From: Streptosporangium sp. NBC_01756
Lineage (GTDB): Bacteria; Actinomycetota; Actinomycetes; Streptosporangiales; Streptosporangiaceae
Reading direction: 5' to 3'
Length of the DNA: 64,000 nucleotides
NCBI RefSeq assembly: GCF_035917975.1
Contig: NZ_CP109130.1
Span: 3,100,001 to 3,164,000 of the forward strand
Shown: positions 37,435-46,014 of the stretch, piece by piece
Layout: each line of letters opens with the position of its first letter
Position numbering within the stretch: position 1 is the stretch's first letter
The notes under the pieces: generated by a model
The model's input: the letters and a program-made list of their open reading frames with translations, nothing else
Told to the model about the DNA's origin: nothing
The model's database searches: none
Position numbers and translations under genes: made by a program

Positions 37435-38102
37435 CCGGTGCCGCCTGCCTGTGCGGACGGGTCGTCTCCGTCCTGGCCGTCGTCCGCCGGCTGCAGGTCG
37501 TGGACCCGCCAGTCGGCGCCGATCTTCACGAGCGTGACGGCGTAGTCCTCGACCCGCTCCTTCGCCCCGCTCTTCGCGGTGACGTTCTGGGTGCCGGTGA
37601 CCACGAACACCACCGAGGTGTTCTGGATCTGCCGGATCTCCTTGACGCGCGCCGTACCGACGGAGACGACCTCGTCGGCGCGGTTGGCCTCGACGCTGCC
37701 CGGGGAGGTGACCGTGCGGAGCAGCACGTCGGCGAACTCGACGGTGGTGTACCCCCGGAGCCGGTCCCCGTAGGTCGCCGGATCCTCGTCGTAGCTGAAG
37801 GTGCCGTACTCGGCGGTGAACCTCTGGGCGTAGTCGGCGGCCGCGGACAGCTCCTTCTTGGTCATCGGCAGGTAGGAGTAGACGTCGAACGGCGCGTCGC
37901 TGGCCGTCGCCGACGGCCGGGGCGGCTCGACGCTCACCGGCGCCTTCGATCCGCTGACAGTACGGCTCACCCCCACCGGACCGGCGGGGGGCTGCTGCCC
38001 GTCATCGGAGTCCGGCCACATGGTCAGGTAGATCCCGACCAGGGCCAGCACCACGACCAGCACCCCGAAGACGACTCCCCGGCGACCGCCCCCTTCGACC
38101 AT
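37431..38102 (-). CDS. Second VirB8/TcpC-like single-pass protein
   Basis: 223 residues. TM about 8-26 (VVFGVLVVVLALVGIYLTMW), a Pro/Ser linker, then an extracytoplasmic alpha/beta region with the NTF2-like pattern of VirB8/TcpC: long helix LSAAADYAQRFTAEYGTF, then strands (VVSVGTARVKEIRQ, SVVFVVTGTQNVTA, DYAVTLVKIGADWRVHDL). Similar organisation to the larger protein at 46015. The start lies 2 bases after the channel-protein gene and the stop overlaps the wall-hydrolase ATG. Assignment rests on topology and position, not on strong motifs. Confidence 0.65.
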   Translation of the reverse strand: MVEGGGRRGVVFGVLVVVLALVGIYLTMWPDSDDGQQPPAGPVGVSRTVSGSKAPVSVEPPRPSATASDAPFDVYSYLPMTKKELSAAADYAQRFTAEYGTFSYDEDPATYGDRLRGYTTVEFADVLLRTVTSPGSVEANRADEVVSVGTARVKEIRQIQNTSVVFVVTGTQNVTAKSGAKERVEDYAVTLVKIGADWRVHDLQPADDGQDGDDPSAQAGGTG

Positions 38103-38104
38103 CG

Positions 38105-40510
38105 TCAGTCCTTGTCGGAGTTGGGCGTGCGGAGCCAGAAGGGCGTGGCCGCGTCATCGCCCCGTCCGCCCTGATCGGACCGGCTGGGCAGCCAGAGCGG
38201 AGGCGCCTCGGACGACCTGTCCGCACCGCCGCCGTTGTTGCGGGATCCACTCGACGAGCCGCCGAACAGGCTGCCCCCCGATCCCGACGCGCTCCGGGAA
38301 CCACCGAATATGCTCCCCCCGGATCCGGAGGAGCCGCGAGAGCCACCGCCCCCGCCGCCACCGCTCCGCGAACCCGAACCCGAACCCGAACTGCTCCGCG
38401 AACCCGAACCCGAGCCCGAGCTCCGTGAGCCGGAGTCCCAGCGTCGTGAGCCGCCACCGGAACCGAAGACGCTCCCGCCCGACCGGCCACCGCCCCCTGA
38501 CGAGGACGCCGGCGGCCTGCCGCCCGAGGAGGGTGCCGGAGACGACCCGCCCGCCGAACCCGAGCCTCCCTGCGGGGTCCAGCCGCCGGACCGGCCGCCG
38601 AACCAGCCTCCACCGCCACTGCGGCCGGAACCGCCGGAACGGATCGGGGACGCGCCGGCCGCCGTGGCGCCGGAGAGGTTGAGCGGCGGTGCCGCACCGG
38701 CACGGGCCGTGGTGACCGGCCGGCCCGTCCCCTTGCGCCGCGCACCCGCCTGGGCGTCGGTGTCCAGCGGCGCGGGCTGCGCGCCGGTCGGGACCCGGGC
38801 ACCCGAGGGTGTCCCCGCCGTCCCCGGGGCGCCTTCCTCGGCTCCGCCGCGGACCTTGCCCTGGGCGACCGCGGCGGCCGCCGTCGCGACGGAGGCACCA
38901 CTGGCGAGCGCCGCGGCCTGCAGGACGGGCTCCGCCTTGCGCATCCCCCAGCGGCCCATCCGGGCCGCCGCGACCGGCGGCAGCACTCCCGCCGCGCGCT
39001 GCAGGGTCGGCGCGGTGGTCGCGTCGCCCAGCATGCGGGTGGCGAGGGTGTGCCCGTCCATGGAGGCGAACAGGTGCTGGAACGGCCGCCGGTAGAAGAA
39101 CACCGAGATCGTCAGCAGGGCCATGAACATGACCTGCATGCCCCAGGGCATCGCCGTGGAGATGATCAGTGCGTAGCCGTACACCAGGACGCTCAGGACG
39201 AGCGCCAGCACCGCCTGTCTGAGCAGGGTGCCGACCAGCATCTCCACCCAGCGCATCGCGATGATCCTGCCGGTCCCCGGATGCACCCCGATCAGCAGGA
39301 AGACCGGGGCGAGGATCAGCAGCAGCAGGAAGCCCACCTTGAGCACCAGCAGCGAGACCGCCACCAGGAAGATCAGCAACCCCGCGACCATCGCGGCCAT
39401 CAGCGCCCCGATCGCGATGCCCAGCCGGTTTGTCCAATCCTTTCCCTGAAAGAGGAAGAAGACAGGCGTGTTCTCCAGCGGTTTGGCGATCTCCTCCTCA
39501 TACCGTGCCTGATGGGCATTGGTGTTGAGGACCTGGGAGGATCGCAGCTCGGACGCGTCGGTCGCCTGGATGTCCAGCAGCTTGGAAGCGTACTTCTGCA
39601 CGACCGGCGCGGTGGCGTCGGCGGTACCGAACTCACCCATCAGCCAGGGCTTGCACACCAGGGTGGACCAGAGCGCGTCGGCGTTCTGATCCACGCCCGG
39701 AACACCACTCTGGCCATAACCACCAGGCTTGACCTGGGGATTGGCGTCGCCCTTGGCCGGCAGGCAGGACACCCCACCCGCATTCGGCAGTCCGGAGAAG
39801 GCCGAGTTGACCACCTCGCCGGTCTTGTCCGTGACGATCTTCCCCAGCCCGGTGAAGTCGCCGGGACGGCTGAAGAACCAGACCGCGACGGTGACCGCGA
39901 GGACCATCCAGATGACGCCCTCGGCGGTCGTGGTCGCGCGCTTGCGGATGAGGCCGTACCAGGCCAGCCAGATGGCTCCGAGGATCACGATCGGCCGTAG
40001 GAAGGGCCAGTACATCGCGTTGGACAGGCTGACCACGATGTCGTCGACGACATCCTTGATCGAATCCAGCGGGCCCTCGGTCGCCGCCGCCTGGTAGGTC
40101 GTGATGGTCAGCCGGTCCAGGGCCTTGGCCCAGGAGAAGACCGTGTTGGCCATCATGTTGCCCATCACCGCGGCGACGTCGTCGCAGCCGAGCTGGTGGG
40201 TGTGCCAGAACTGGCCGCTCATGCCGTAGTTGGCGTAGTTGCCCTGCGCGGCCGGCGCGGCGGCCGGTGCCGGTGTCGGCACCGCCTGCGTCCCCGCCGC
40301 GGGCGCGTCCGGAGGCGGTGGTTTCAGCAGACCGTCCACCCCCGAGTCGACGATCTCGGGGGTCAGGTCCGGTGAGAGGTCGCAGGGGGCCGCCGCGACG
40401 GCCGTGGGTGTGCCCCCCGGCAGCAGCAGCGGCAGGGCGAGGAAGGCGGCCAGAGCCACCAACGCGACGGCGATCCGCCTGCGTAGTCGTCCCTTGCGGG
40501 AACCCTTCAT
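38105..40510 (-). CDS. VirB6/TrbL/TcpH-like polytopic channel protein
   Basis: 801 residues. Signal-like helix (about 13-33), a periplasm-facing segment with cysteines (GCDDVAAVMG, VSCLPAKGD, LVCKPWLMG), TMs near 170-188, 196-212, 355-380, 383-405, 425-447 and 450-470. The block VHPGTGRIIAMRWVEMLVG between helices is typical of the TrbL/TcpH family. The last ~270 residues are Ala/Gly/Ser-rich (SGSGSRS repeats), probably cytoplasmic and disordered. It forms the inner-membrane channel in conjugation systems. ATGA overlap with the VirB4 gene. Confidence 0.8.
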   Translation of the reverse strand: MKGSRKGRLRRRIAVALVALAAFLALPLLLPGGTPTAVAAAPCDLSPDLTPEIVDSGVDGLLKPPPPDAPAAGTQAVPTPAPAAAPAAQGNYANYGMSGQFWHTHQLGCDDVAAVMGNMMANTVFSWAKALDRLTITTYQAAATEGPLDSIKDVVDDIVVSLSNAMYWPFLRPIVILGAIWLAWYGLIRKRATTTAEGVIWMVLAVTVAVWFFSRPGDFTGLGKIVTDKTGEVVNSAFSGLPNAGGVSCLPAKGDANPQVKPGGYGQSGVPGVDQNADALWSTLVCKPWLMGEFGTADATAPVVQKYASKLLDIQATDASELRSSQVLNTNAHQARYEEEIAKPLENTPVFFLFQGKDWTNRLGIAIGALMAAMVAGLLIFLVAVSLLVLKVGFLLLLILAPVFLLIGVHPGTGRIIAMRWVEMLVGTLLRQAVLALVLSVLVYGYALIISTAMPWGMQVMFMALLTISVFFYRRPFQHLFASMDGHTLATRMLGDATTAPTLQRAAGVLPPVAAARMGRWGMRKAEPVLQAAALASGASVATAAAAVAQGKVRGGAEEGAPGTAGTPSGARVPTGAQPAPLDTDAQAGARRKGTGRPVTTARAGAAPPLNLSGATAAGASPIRSGGSGRSGGGGWFGGRSGGWTPQGGSGSAGGSSPAPSSGGRPPASSSGGGGRSGGSVFGSGGGSRRWDSGSRSSGSGSGSRSSSGSGSGSRSGGGGGGGSRGSSGSGGSIFGGSRSASGSGGSLFGGSSSGSRNNGGGADRSSEAPPLWLPSRSDQGGRGDDAATPFWLRTPNSDKD

Positions 40511-42999
40511 GAACGTACCTCCAGCGCCGCGGCCCCGGGCCTACTGACTCTGTCGCCCCCGGAAGGATCATGCATGTTCCCGTCCGGCCTGTCATGGGTC
40601 GGATTCGTGTCGAGCCAGCGCAGCAGTTCGTCGGAGATGAGATCCACCCCGATCCGGCCGGCCCGGCCTTCCAGATCCCGGAAGACGCACTCGCCGTTGC
40701 CCAGCGAGCGCAGTACCGCCTTGTGCTCCTCGGAGGGCTCGACCCCGAGCAGCGCCATCACGTGCTCCACCTCGACCCGCTCGGTGGACCGGAACGCGAA
40801 CACCGACGACAGACAGTTCGTGACCTGCTCGTTCAGCAGGTCTCCGGCGTTCTGCGAGACCAGGACCAGGGCGGTGTTGCGGGACCGGCCCATCCGGCTG
40901 ACCTCGGGCACCAGCTTGGCGCCCTCCGGCGTCGAGGTGATGGCCCAGGCCTCGTCCAGGAAGATCGCCTTGGGCGTCCGCCGGTCCAGGCCGTTCATCA
41001 GGCCCCGGGCGAACTGGGCGACCAGGTAGAGCAGCGCCACCGACAGCCGCTGTTCGTAGGAGTAGTCGTCGCGCGCGGTGGAGGCGTCGGGAAGGGTCAG
41101 TCCGCCGAGGGTGAAGACCGTGGTCCAGCCCTCGGTGTCGATCTGGTCGCCGCCGGAGGGGTCGAAGCAGAGCCGGGCCAGGTGCATGTCCGACATCGAG
41201 CGGAGCACCGCGCCCAGGTTTTTCGAGGCGGCGTCCTCGGTCCGTTCCAGGAAGTCGACGACCTTGCCCAGCGAGGGGTTCTCCCCGTTGGAGATCGCCG
41301 CGACCGCCTGGATCATCGCCGACTCGCGCTCCTCCGACATGCGCGGGAGCAGCAGCCGCAGTGTCTCGCTGGCCATCGTCTTCTTGGCCGCGATGTCGTC
41401 TCCGAAGGAGAACGGGTCGAGCAGGCCCGGCGCGGCCGAGCCGAGCGGGATGATCCGCGCCTTCCTGCCGCGCCTCTGCAGCAACTGGACCAGGGATTCG
41501 GCGTCGCCCTTGGGGTCGATGACCGCGACCGTCACGCCGCGCAACGCCATCTGATAGATCATCAACAGCGCCAGCGTGGTCTTGCCGCCGCCGGGCTCAC
41601 CGGTGATCGCGATGGCCGTCGGCCGGTTTCGGGTGGCCGCCACCAGCGGGTCGAAGTGCACGATGCTCCGGGCCCGGCCCAGGGTCTCCCCGACGTACGG
41701 TCCCATCCAGCCGGCCTTGCCCTCGTCGATCCGGTCCCCCAGGTCCACGGTGGCGGTGGCCATGCCGCCCGCGATGGTGCGCAGCGGCTGCCGCTGGGCG
41801 TAGGCGTTGACCCGGACCCGCTCGCCCGGCAGCGCCTCGCAGAACAGCGAGAACTGGTCACCGGTGGAGTTGACGATGTCGATGCCCATGTCGCGGTAGT
41901 GCTCCACGACCGCCTCCACCCGCTGCACGCAGATCTCCTCGGTCGGCGCGGACACGATCAGCCGGTGCCAGCCGTACACGAAGGGCAGGCGCTCCTTGGT
42001 GATGCCGTGCTCCAGCATGCGGGCCGCGTCGATCTGCTCGGCCAGCGCCAGCGGCGCCTCCGCGCCCGCCTCCCGGATGTGGATGTCCATGTCACGGGCG
42101 TGGGCGAGCTTGCGCGCCACGTCCTTGCTGGCCTTGACCGGAGAGATCAGCCGCATCCTCGAACTGATCTCCACGGGGAAGGGCAGCTGGTCGGCGAAGT
42201 GCATCCAGGGCTCGCCGTCGGGGAAGGGCATCATGTCCGGGAACCGGGCGAAGGACAGGTGCGCGACATAGGAGTCGCCGTGCGGCTGCTCGATCCGGAG
42301 CAGCGACCTGCCGTTGTGGAGCTGCCCCTCGACCAGCGACTCGATCTCGCCCTGCCCCCACCGCCGCTTGGGGCTGGCCGAGGCCGGCGGATCGCCGAGC
42401 GAGCCGGTCGCGGCGTGCTGGAAGAGCCAGGCGATCTCGGTGGAGGTGGCGTGCCGGGCGTACAGGGCACTCGCCGACAGCGCCCGGCCCAGCCGCTCGG
42501 CCTGCTCGGACCATTTGGTGATCTCCGCCTTGGGGACGTGGTCGTCCTCGATGCCCAGGGCCTTCTCGCTCCGCTGGTAGAAGCCGAAGAGCTGGGACAG
42601 GACACCGGTGCCGAGCTGCCTGCCGCGCGCGCCGAGCCGTACGCCCAGGTAGACCTCCTTGCTCCAGAAGTCCTTCGCCCAGACGTGCCGGTACATCTCC
42701 TCCAGGTAGTCACGCCAGCCGGGCCCCTCGTCGGAGGTCGCGTTCAGCGCCATCGCCCACTCGGCCGCCGGGTAGGTGCGGTGCGCCACCCGCAGGTGCA
42801 CCTCCGCGTCCGGCATCCGGATCGTCGCCAGCGCGATCGTGATGTTGGTGGCCAGCGCCTCCCGCTCCTCGGACGTGATGAACTCGTAGCTGACGGTCGG
42901 CAACCGGAAATAGGCCCAGACCGACGAGTCGGTCAGCAGGATCCGGTCGTCGAAGTAGCGGACGGCGAGGCGGCTGCGTGCCCGCGAAGCGCGGCTCAC
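40507..42999 (-). CDS. VirB4/TraC/TcpF-type ATPase
   Basis: 830 residues, GTG at 42999. The N-terminal half (1-430) is the VirB4-specific region (SVWAYFRLPTVSYEF, MFFADQ-like MHFADQLPF). P-loop GEPGGGKT has K473, then VIDPKGDAESL. Walker B is IFLDEAW with D682 and E683. A SQNAGDLL motif and a C-terminal FRDLEGRAGRIGVDL complete the RecA-like core. VirB4 ATPases energise assembly and substrate transfer in every type IV secretion system. Overlaps the channel gene by 4 bases. Confidence 0.9.
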   Translation of the reverse strand: MSRASRARSRLAVRYFDDRILLTDSSVWAYFRLPTVSYEFITSEEREALATNITIALATIRMPDAEVHLRVAHRTYPAAEWAMALNATSDEGPGWRDYLEEMYRHVWAKDFWSKEVYLGVRLGARGRQLGTGVLSQLFGFYQRSEKALGIEDDHVPKAEITKWSEQAERLGRALSASALYARHATSTEIAWLFQHAATGSLGDPPASASPKRRWGQGEIESLVEGQLHNGRSLLRIEQPHGDSYVAHLSFARFPDMMPFPDGEPWMHFADQLPFPVEISSRMRLISPVKASKDVARKLAHARDMDIHIREAGAEAPLALAEQIDAARMLEHGITKERLPFVYGWHRLIVSAPTEEICVQRVEAVVEHYRDMGIDIVNSTGDQFSLFCEALPGERVRVNAYAQRQPLRTIAGGMATATVDLGDRIDEGKAGWMGPYVGETLGRARSIVHFDPLVAATRNRPTAIAITGEPGGGKTTLALLMIYQMALRGVTVAVIDPKGDAESLVQLLQRRGRKARIIPLGSAAPGLLDPFSFGDDIAAKKTMASETLRLLLPRMSEERESAMIQAVAAISNGENPSLGKVVDFLERTEDAASKNLGAVLRSMSDMHLARLCFDPSGGDQIDTEGWTTVFTLGGLTLPDASTARDDYSYEQRLSVALLYLVAQFARGLMNGLDRRTPKAIFLDEAWAITSTPEGAKLVPEVSRMGRSRNTALVLVSQNAGDLLNEQVTNCLSSVFAFRSTERVEVEHVMALLGVEPSEEHKAVLRSLGNGECVFRDLEGRAGRIGVDLISDELLRWLDTNPTHDRPDGNMHDPSGGDRVSRPGAAALEVRS

Positions 43000-43076
43000 A
43001 CGACCTCCCTGACCGGCCGGATGGCCGGACCGCCACGACCGGCGGTGCGCTCTGCCACCTCGTCGCGCCCGTTCAC
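42996..43076 (-). CDS. Possible 26-residue ORF coupled to the VirB4 gene
   Basis: A GTG at 43076 opens 26 codons (VNGRDEVAERTAGRGG...) whose TGA overlaps the VirB4 GTG start (GTGTGAG). It occupies the only ~100-base gap in the core of the operon. No domain. It may be a leader for translational coupling or a chance frame. Confidence 0.25.
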   Translation of the reverse strand: MNGRDEVAERTAGRGGPAIRPVREVV

Positions 43077-43099
43077 CACGTCTTCTCGCGCCCGGGGGA

Positions 43100-45541
43100 T
43101 CACTGGGCCAACTCCTCCTCGTTGGATCGAACCGCCTGCGCCGCTCCGAAACCCGCCACCACGACTCCCGCCAGTGCCAGGTATGCCCGTCGGCCGGGTG
43201 CTCGCAGGTGGGACGGCTCCACCCGCTCCGCCCTGCCGGGGGCCAGCTCGTCCTCCCAGGGCACCCGCACGATCGCCCGGCACCGGCCCCGCGCCACCGC
43301 CTCGGCCTGCTCCACGTCGGCCATGCTGCGGCGGCTCACCCCGTTGACGACCATGATCGCGCGCCGCCGGAGGTCCGCGCAGCCATGTCCGTCAAGCCAC
43401 TCGTAGGTCATCGCCACCGCGTCCGGTCCGTCATGACTGGCCGGGACCACCAGGACGAGCTGGTCGGCATAGGGCAGCACCCGCGCGGCCAGTGCCGCCG
43501 CCGGGTCCATGACGATCAGCTTGTAGTGCCGGTCCAGCATGTCCATGGTCTGGTTGAGCCGCCGGTCGGAGAAGAGCGTGCGGTCCGACAGCCGCTGCTC
43601 GGCACCGGAGTCGCTGTCGCCGGCGATGACCTCGAGGCCCGAGGCGCAGCGGCTGGTGTAGGCGCGCATGCTCAGGTAACCGTGGACGTTGTCGAGCCCG
43701 GCCAGCAGGGAGGTCAGGGTCTCGGGTGACTCGCCCTGGATCCGGCTGGACAGTGCGTGGATGCCGACGCCGGCGTCGACCGCGAGCACCCGGTCCTCCC
43801 GGTAGCGGGCGAGGGTGTGGCCGAGCATGAGCGCGGTCGTGGTCTGCCCGGCACCGCCGGTGCACCCCAGCACCACCACCCGGCGGCTGCCGCCGAACAC
43901 CGCCCTGGCCCGCGCCTCGTCGATCTCCGCTCCGTCCATACGGCCCGTGCCACCGGGTCCGATGACCACCTGGGCCAGCCGCCGCCAGCCGCCCGAGGAG
44001 TCGCGTCCGACGACCGACTCCACCCGGCGCACCCGGGCCTCCCCCTGGGGTGCCCTGGGCAGCGCCACCGCGGGCGTCACCGGATCGGCCTTGGCCTCGG
44101 CCCCCGAGGGGACCGCCCGGATCGAGACGGCCGGGGGCGTTCCCGCCGGCCGCTCCCGCGGTCGCGTCTCGGCGGTCCGCCCCACCGGCTGTTCCTCGCG
44201 GTAACGGGCCCAGGGATCCTCGTCCCTCTCGGCCTCCGCCGGGGCCTCATCCGGCTCCGCGCGGGGCGCGGCGGCCCGCCGCCCGGTCGGAGCCGGCCCG
44301 ACGAACCGCGGTGCGGCGGGCGGTGGTGCGGCGGGCCCGGCTGCGGCCGGAGCGGAGTCGGTGACCGGAGCAGGGCCGGAGTGTGCGGCCGTGTCCGGGG
44401 AGCTCTCGGAGCTCCCGGCGGCCCGGGACCTCTCGGCGAGCTCCGCCGCCCGGGACCTCTCGGCGGGTCCGGCGCCCTGAGAGGTGTCGGCGGGTCCGGC
44501 GGTGCCGGGAAGGTCGGCGGGTCCGGTGGCAGACCGGGAGGGATCGGTGGATACGAGCCGGTCCCCACGTGCGGGCCGCCCGGCGGCCGTCGGCCGTTCG
44601 ACGGGCACCGGCCGCTCCACGGGCGACCGGGCGGGCTGCGCCGGAGCCGCGGTCCGCTCGGCCTCGGCTGAGGCGGCGAGTCTGCGCAGGCGCCGCAGCG
44701 CCTCGGTGTCGATCGGAGCCGCCGGCGCGACCGGTGCGCGGCCGGAAGCGGACGGGGTGACCCGGCCGGATCCGGACGGAGAGAGCGGAGCGGGCGGAGA
44801 GAGCGGAGCGGGCGGAGAGAGCGGAGCGGACGGCACGGCGGGAGCAGGGTCGGCCGGGGCCTTGACCAGTGCACCGGAGGCCGCGGCGGACGGCGCGAAG
44901 AAGGACCGCTCGACCGGTGCCCCGGGAGCGGACGCGGTGGGTGCGGGGGTGCCGGGCGCTTCGGCGACGGCCGGTCCGAGGGCCGGCGCGGTGCCCCGGC
45001 GGGGGGCGGGAGCCGTACTCCGGGCACCCTGTTCACGGGCGGGCGGAACCGAGGCCGCCGCGGCGGCGGCCGCCACCGCGGGACGGACCTCGCGGGCGGA
45101 CGCGGCGCGCTTGGCCTGGGCGTGCCGGGCCCTGCGTGAGGATTTGACGCGGACCGGTGCGGCCTGCCGCTGAGGAGCGGCCTGCCAGACCCGGCCGGTC
45201 AGGTTGATCTCCGAAGGCTCGGCGGTGGGAGCCATCCGGCACCAGGTGCGGGGCTCGCCCACGTAACGGACCTGCGACTGGAGAAGCTCGGTCAGCCTCT
45301 TGCTCTCGATCACCGGCCGGGTGGAGAGCCAGGTGACGATCCCGGGAGGCACGAGGTAGACCACGTGCCAGGGTGCGTCGAAAGGCAGGCCCAGCAGGTA
45401 GAGCAGCAGCGACCAGGGCGCCACCACACCCACGAAGACACCGATCCAGACGATCGGCAGCGGCATCGGCAGCCGTAGATCGTACAGCTTGTAGAGCCGC
45501 TTCTCGATCCGCCAGATGTTGGTATACGTGGGTAGGTCCAC
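43100..45541 (-). CDS. TcpE/PrgI-like membrane region fused to a MinD-like domain lacking P-loop lysines
   Basis: 813 residues, GTG with GAGGAGGAG upstream. Residues 1-~105: YTNIWRIEKRLYKLYDLRLP then two TMs (PIVWIGVFVGVVAPWSLLLY; HVVYLVPPGIVTWLS), typical of TcpE/PrgI conjugation subunits. Residues ~110-510 are Pro/Ala-rich linker. Residues ~550-800 form a MinD/ParA-like fold: VVVLGCTGGAGQTTTALM, LAVDAG, LIVMDPAAA, VVVNGVS-like MVVNGVS. In the P-loop both lysines are replaced (T561, Q566), so ATP hydrolysis is doubtful. A late hydrophobic segment (AYLALAGVVVAGF) ends it. It probably organises the machine at the membrane. Confidence 0.8.
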   Translation of the reverse strand: MDLPTYTNIWRIEKRLYKLYDLRLPMPLPIVWIGVFVGVVAPWSLLLYLLGLPFDAPWHVVYLVPPGIVTWLSTRPVIESKRLTELLQSQVRYVGEPRTWCRMAPTAEPSEINLTGRVWQAAPQRQAAPVRVKSSRRARHAQAKRAASAREVRPAVAAAAAAASVPPAREQGARSTAPAPRRGTAPALGPAVAEAPGTPAPTASAPGAPVERSFFAPSAAASGALVKAPADPAPAVPSAPLSPPAPLSPPAPLSPSGSGRVTPSASGRAPVAPAAPIDTEALRRLRRLAASAEAERTAAPAQPARSPVERPVPVERPTAAGRPARGDRLVSTDPSRSATGPADLPGTAGPADTSQGAGPAERSRAAELAERSRAAGSSESSPDTAAHSGPAPVTDSAPAAAGPAAPPPAAPRFVGPAPTGRRAAAPRAEPDEAPAEAERDEDPWARYREEQPVGRTAETRPRERPAGTPPAVSIRAVPSGAEAKADPVTPAVALPRAPQGEARVRRVESVVGRDSSGGWRRLAQVVIGPGGTGRMDGAEIDEARARAVFGGSRRVVVLGCTGGAGQTTTALMLGHTLARYREDRVLAVDAGVGIHALSSRIQGESPETLTSLLAGLDNVHGYLSMRAYTSRCASGLEVIAGDSDSGAEQRLSDRTLFSDRRLNQTMDMLDRHYKLIVMDPAAALAARVLPYADQLVLVVPASHDGPDAVAMTYEWLDGHGCADLRRRAIMVVNGVSRRSMADVEQAEAVARGRCRAIVRVPWEDELAPGRAERVEPSHLRAPGRRAYLALAGVVVAGFGAAQAVRSNEEELAQ

Positions 45542-45587
45542 GCGCTCCTCCTCTCCGCCTCTCGTTCTCTGACCGCTGTGCGCGGGA

Positions 45588-45878
45588 TCAACCCCCCGAG
45601 ATGCCCAGCGCGCCCGCGATCGCCTTGGCCGTCACCTCGATGATGTTGGGCACGTAGAAGATCACTCCGATGGCCACCGCGAGGATGATGAACTGCACGA
45701 ATCTGGTGATCTCACGGGTGAAGAGGAAGAAGAGCGCGACGACGGAGACGACGACGAGGAAGAGCGGGGCGAAGAACTTTCGGAGGAAGTCGGCCAGTCC
45801 TTCGGTGTTCACGCCCGCCGGAGGAGCGGTCGGCTGGGCAAGGTCGATCATGCTCAGCAGGATGGTCTTCAGGATCAC
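45588..45878 (-). CDS. Small two-helix membrane protein (TcpD/VirB2/VirB3-like position)
   Basis: 96 residues from the GTG at 45878, with GGAGG seven bases upstream. Two TMs, about 30-50 (FFAPLFLVVVSVVALFFLF) and 55-78 (FVQFIILAVAIGVIFYVPNI), with TREITR between. Small proteins of this size sit between the VirB8-like and TcpE-like genes in Gram-positive conjugation operons and can be pilin-like. No residue motif proves it. 46 bases before the TcpE/MinD gene. Confidence 0.7.
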   Translation of the reverse strand: MILKTILLSMIDLAQPTAPPAGVNTEGLADFLRKFFAPLFLVVVSVVALFFLFTREITRFVQFIILAVAIGVIFYVPNIIEVTAKAIAGALGISGG

Positions 45879-46014
45879 TTCACGTCCTCCGTGCTCACGA
45901 TCGCGCTCGGCGGGCGGGCACGGGCCCGACACACGCATGCCCGGACCCGCCCACCGCCGACTCACTGATCAGGGGGATTCTGTTCACTGCCGGCCGGCAT
46001 CGTTCGATCATGTG

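Noticed and set aside
43100..45541. Chromosome or plasmid partition ParA
   Set aside because: No ParB or parS nearby, the P-loop lysines are missing, and the N-terminus is a TcpE-like membrane region.
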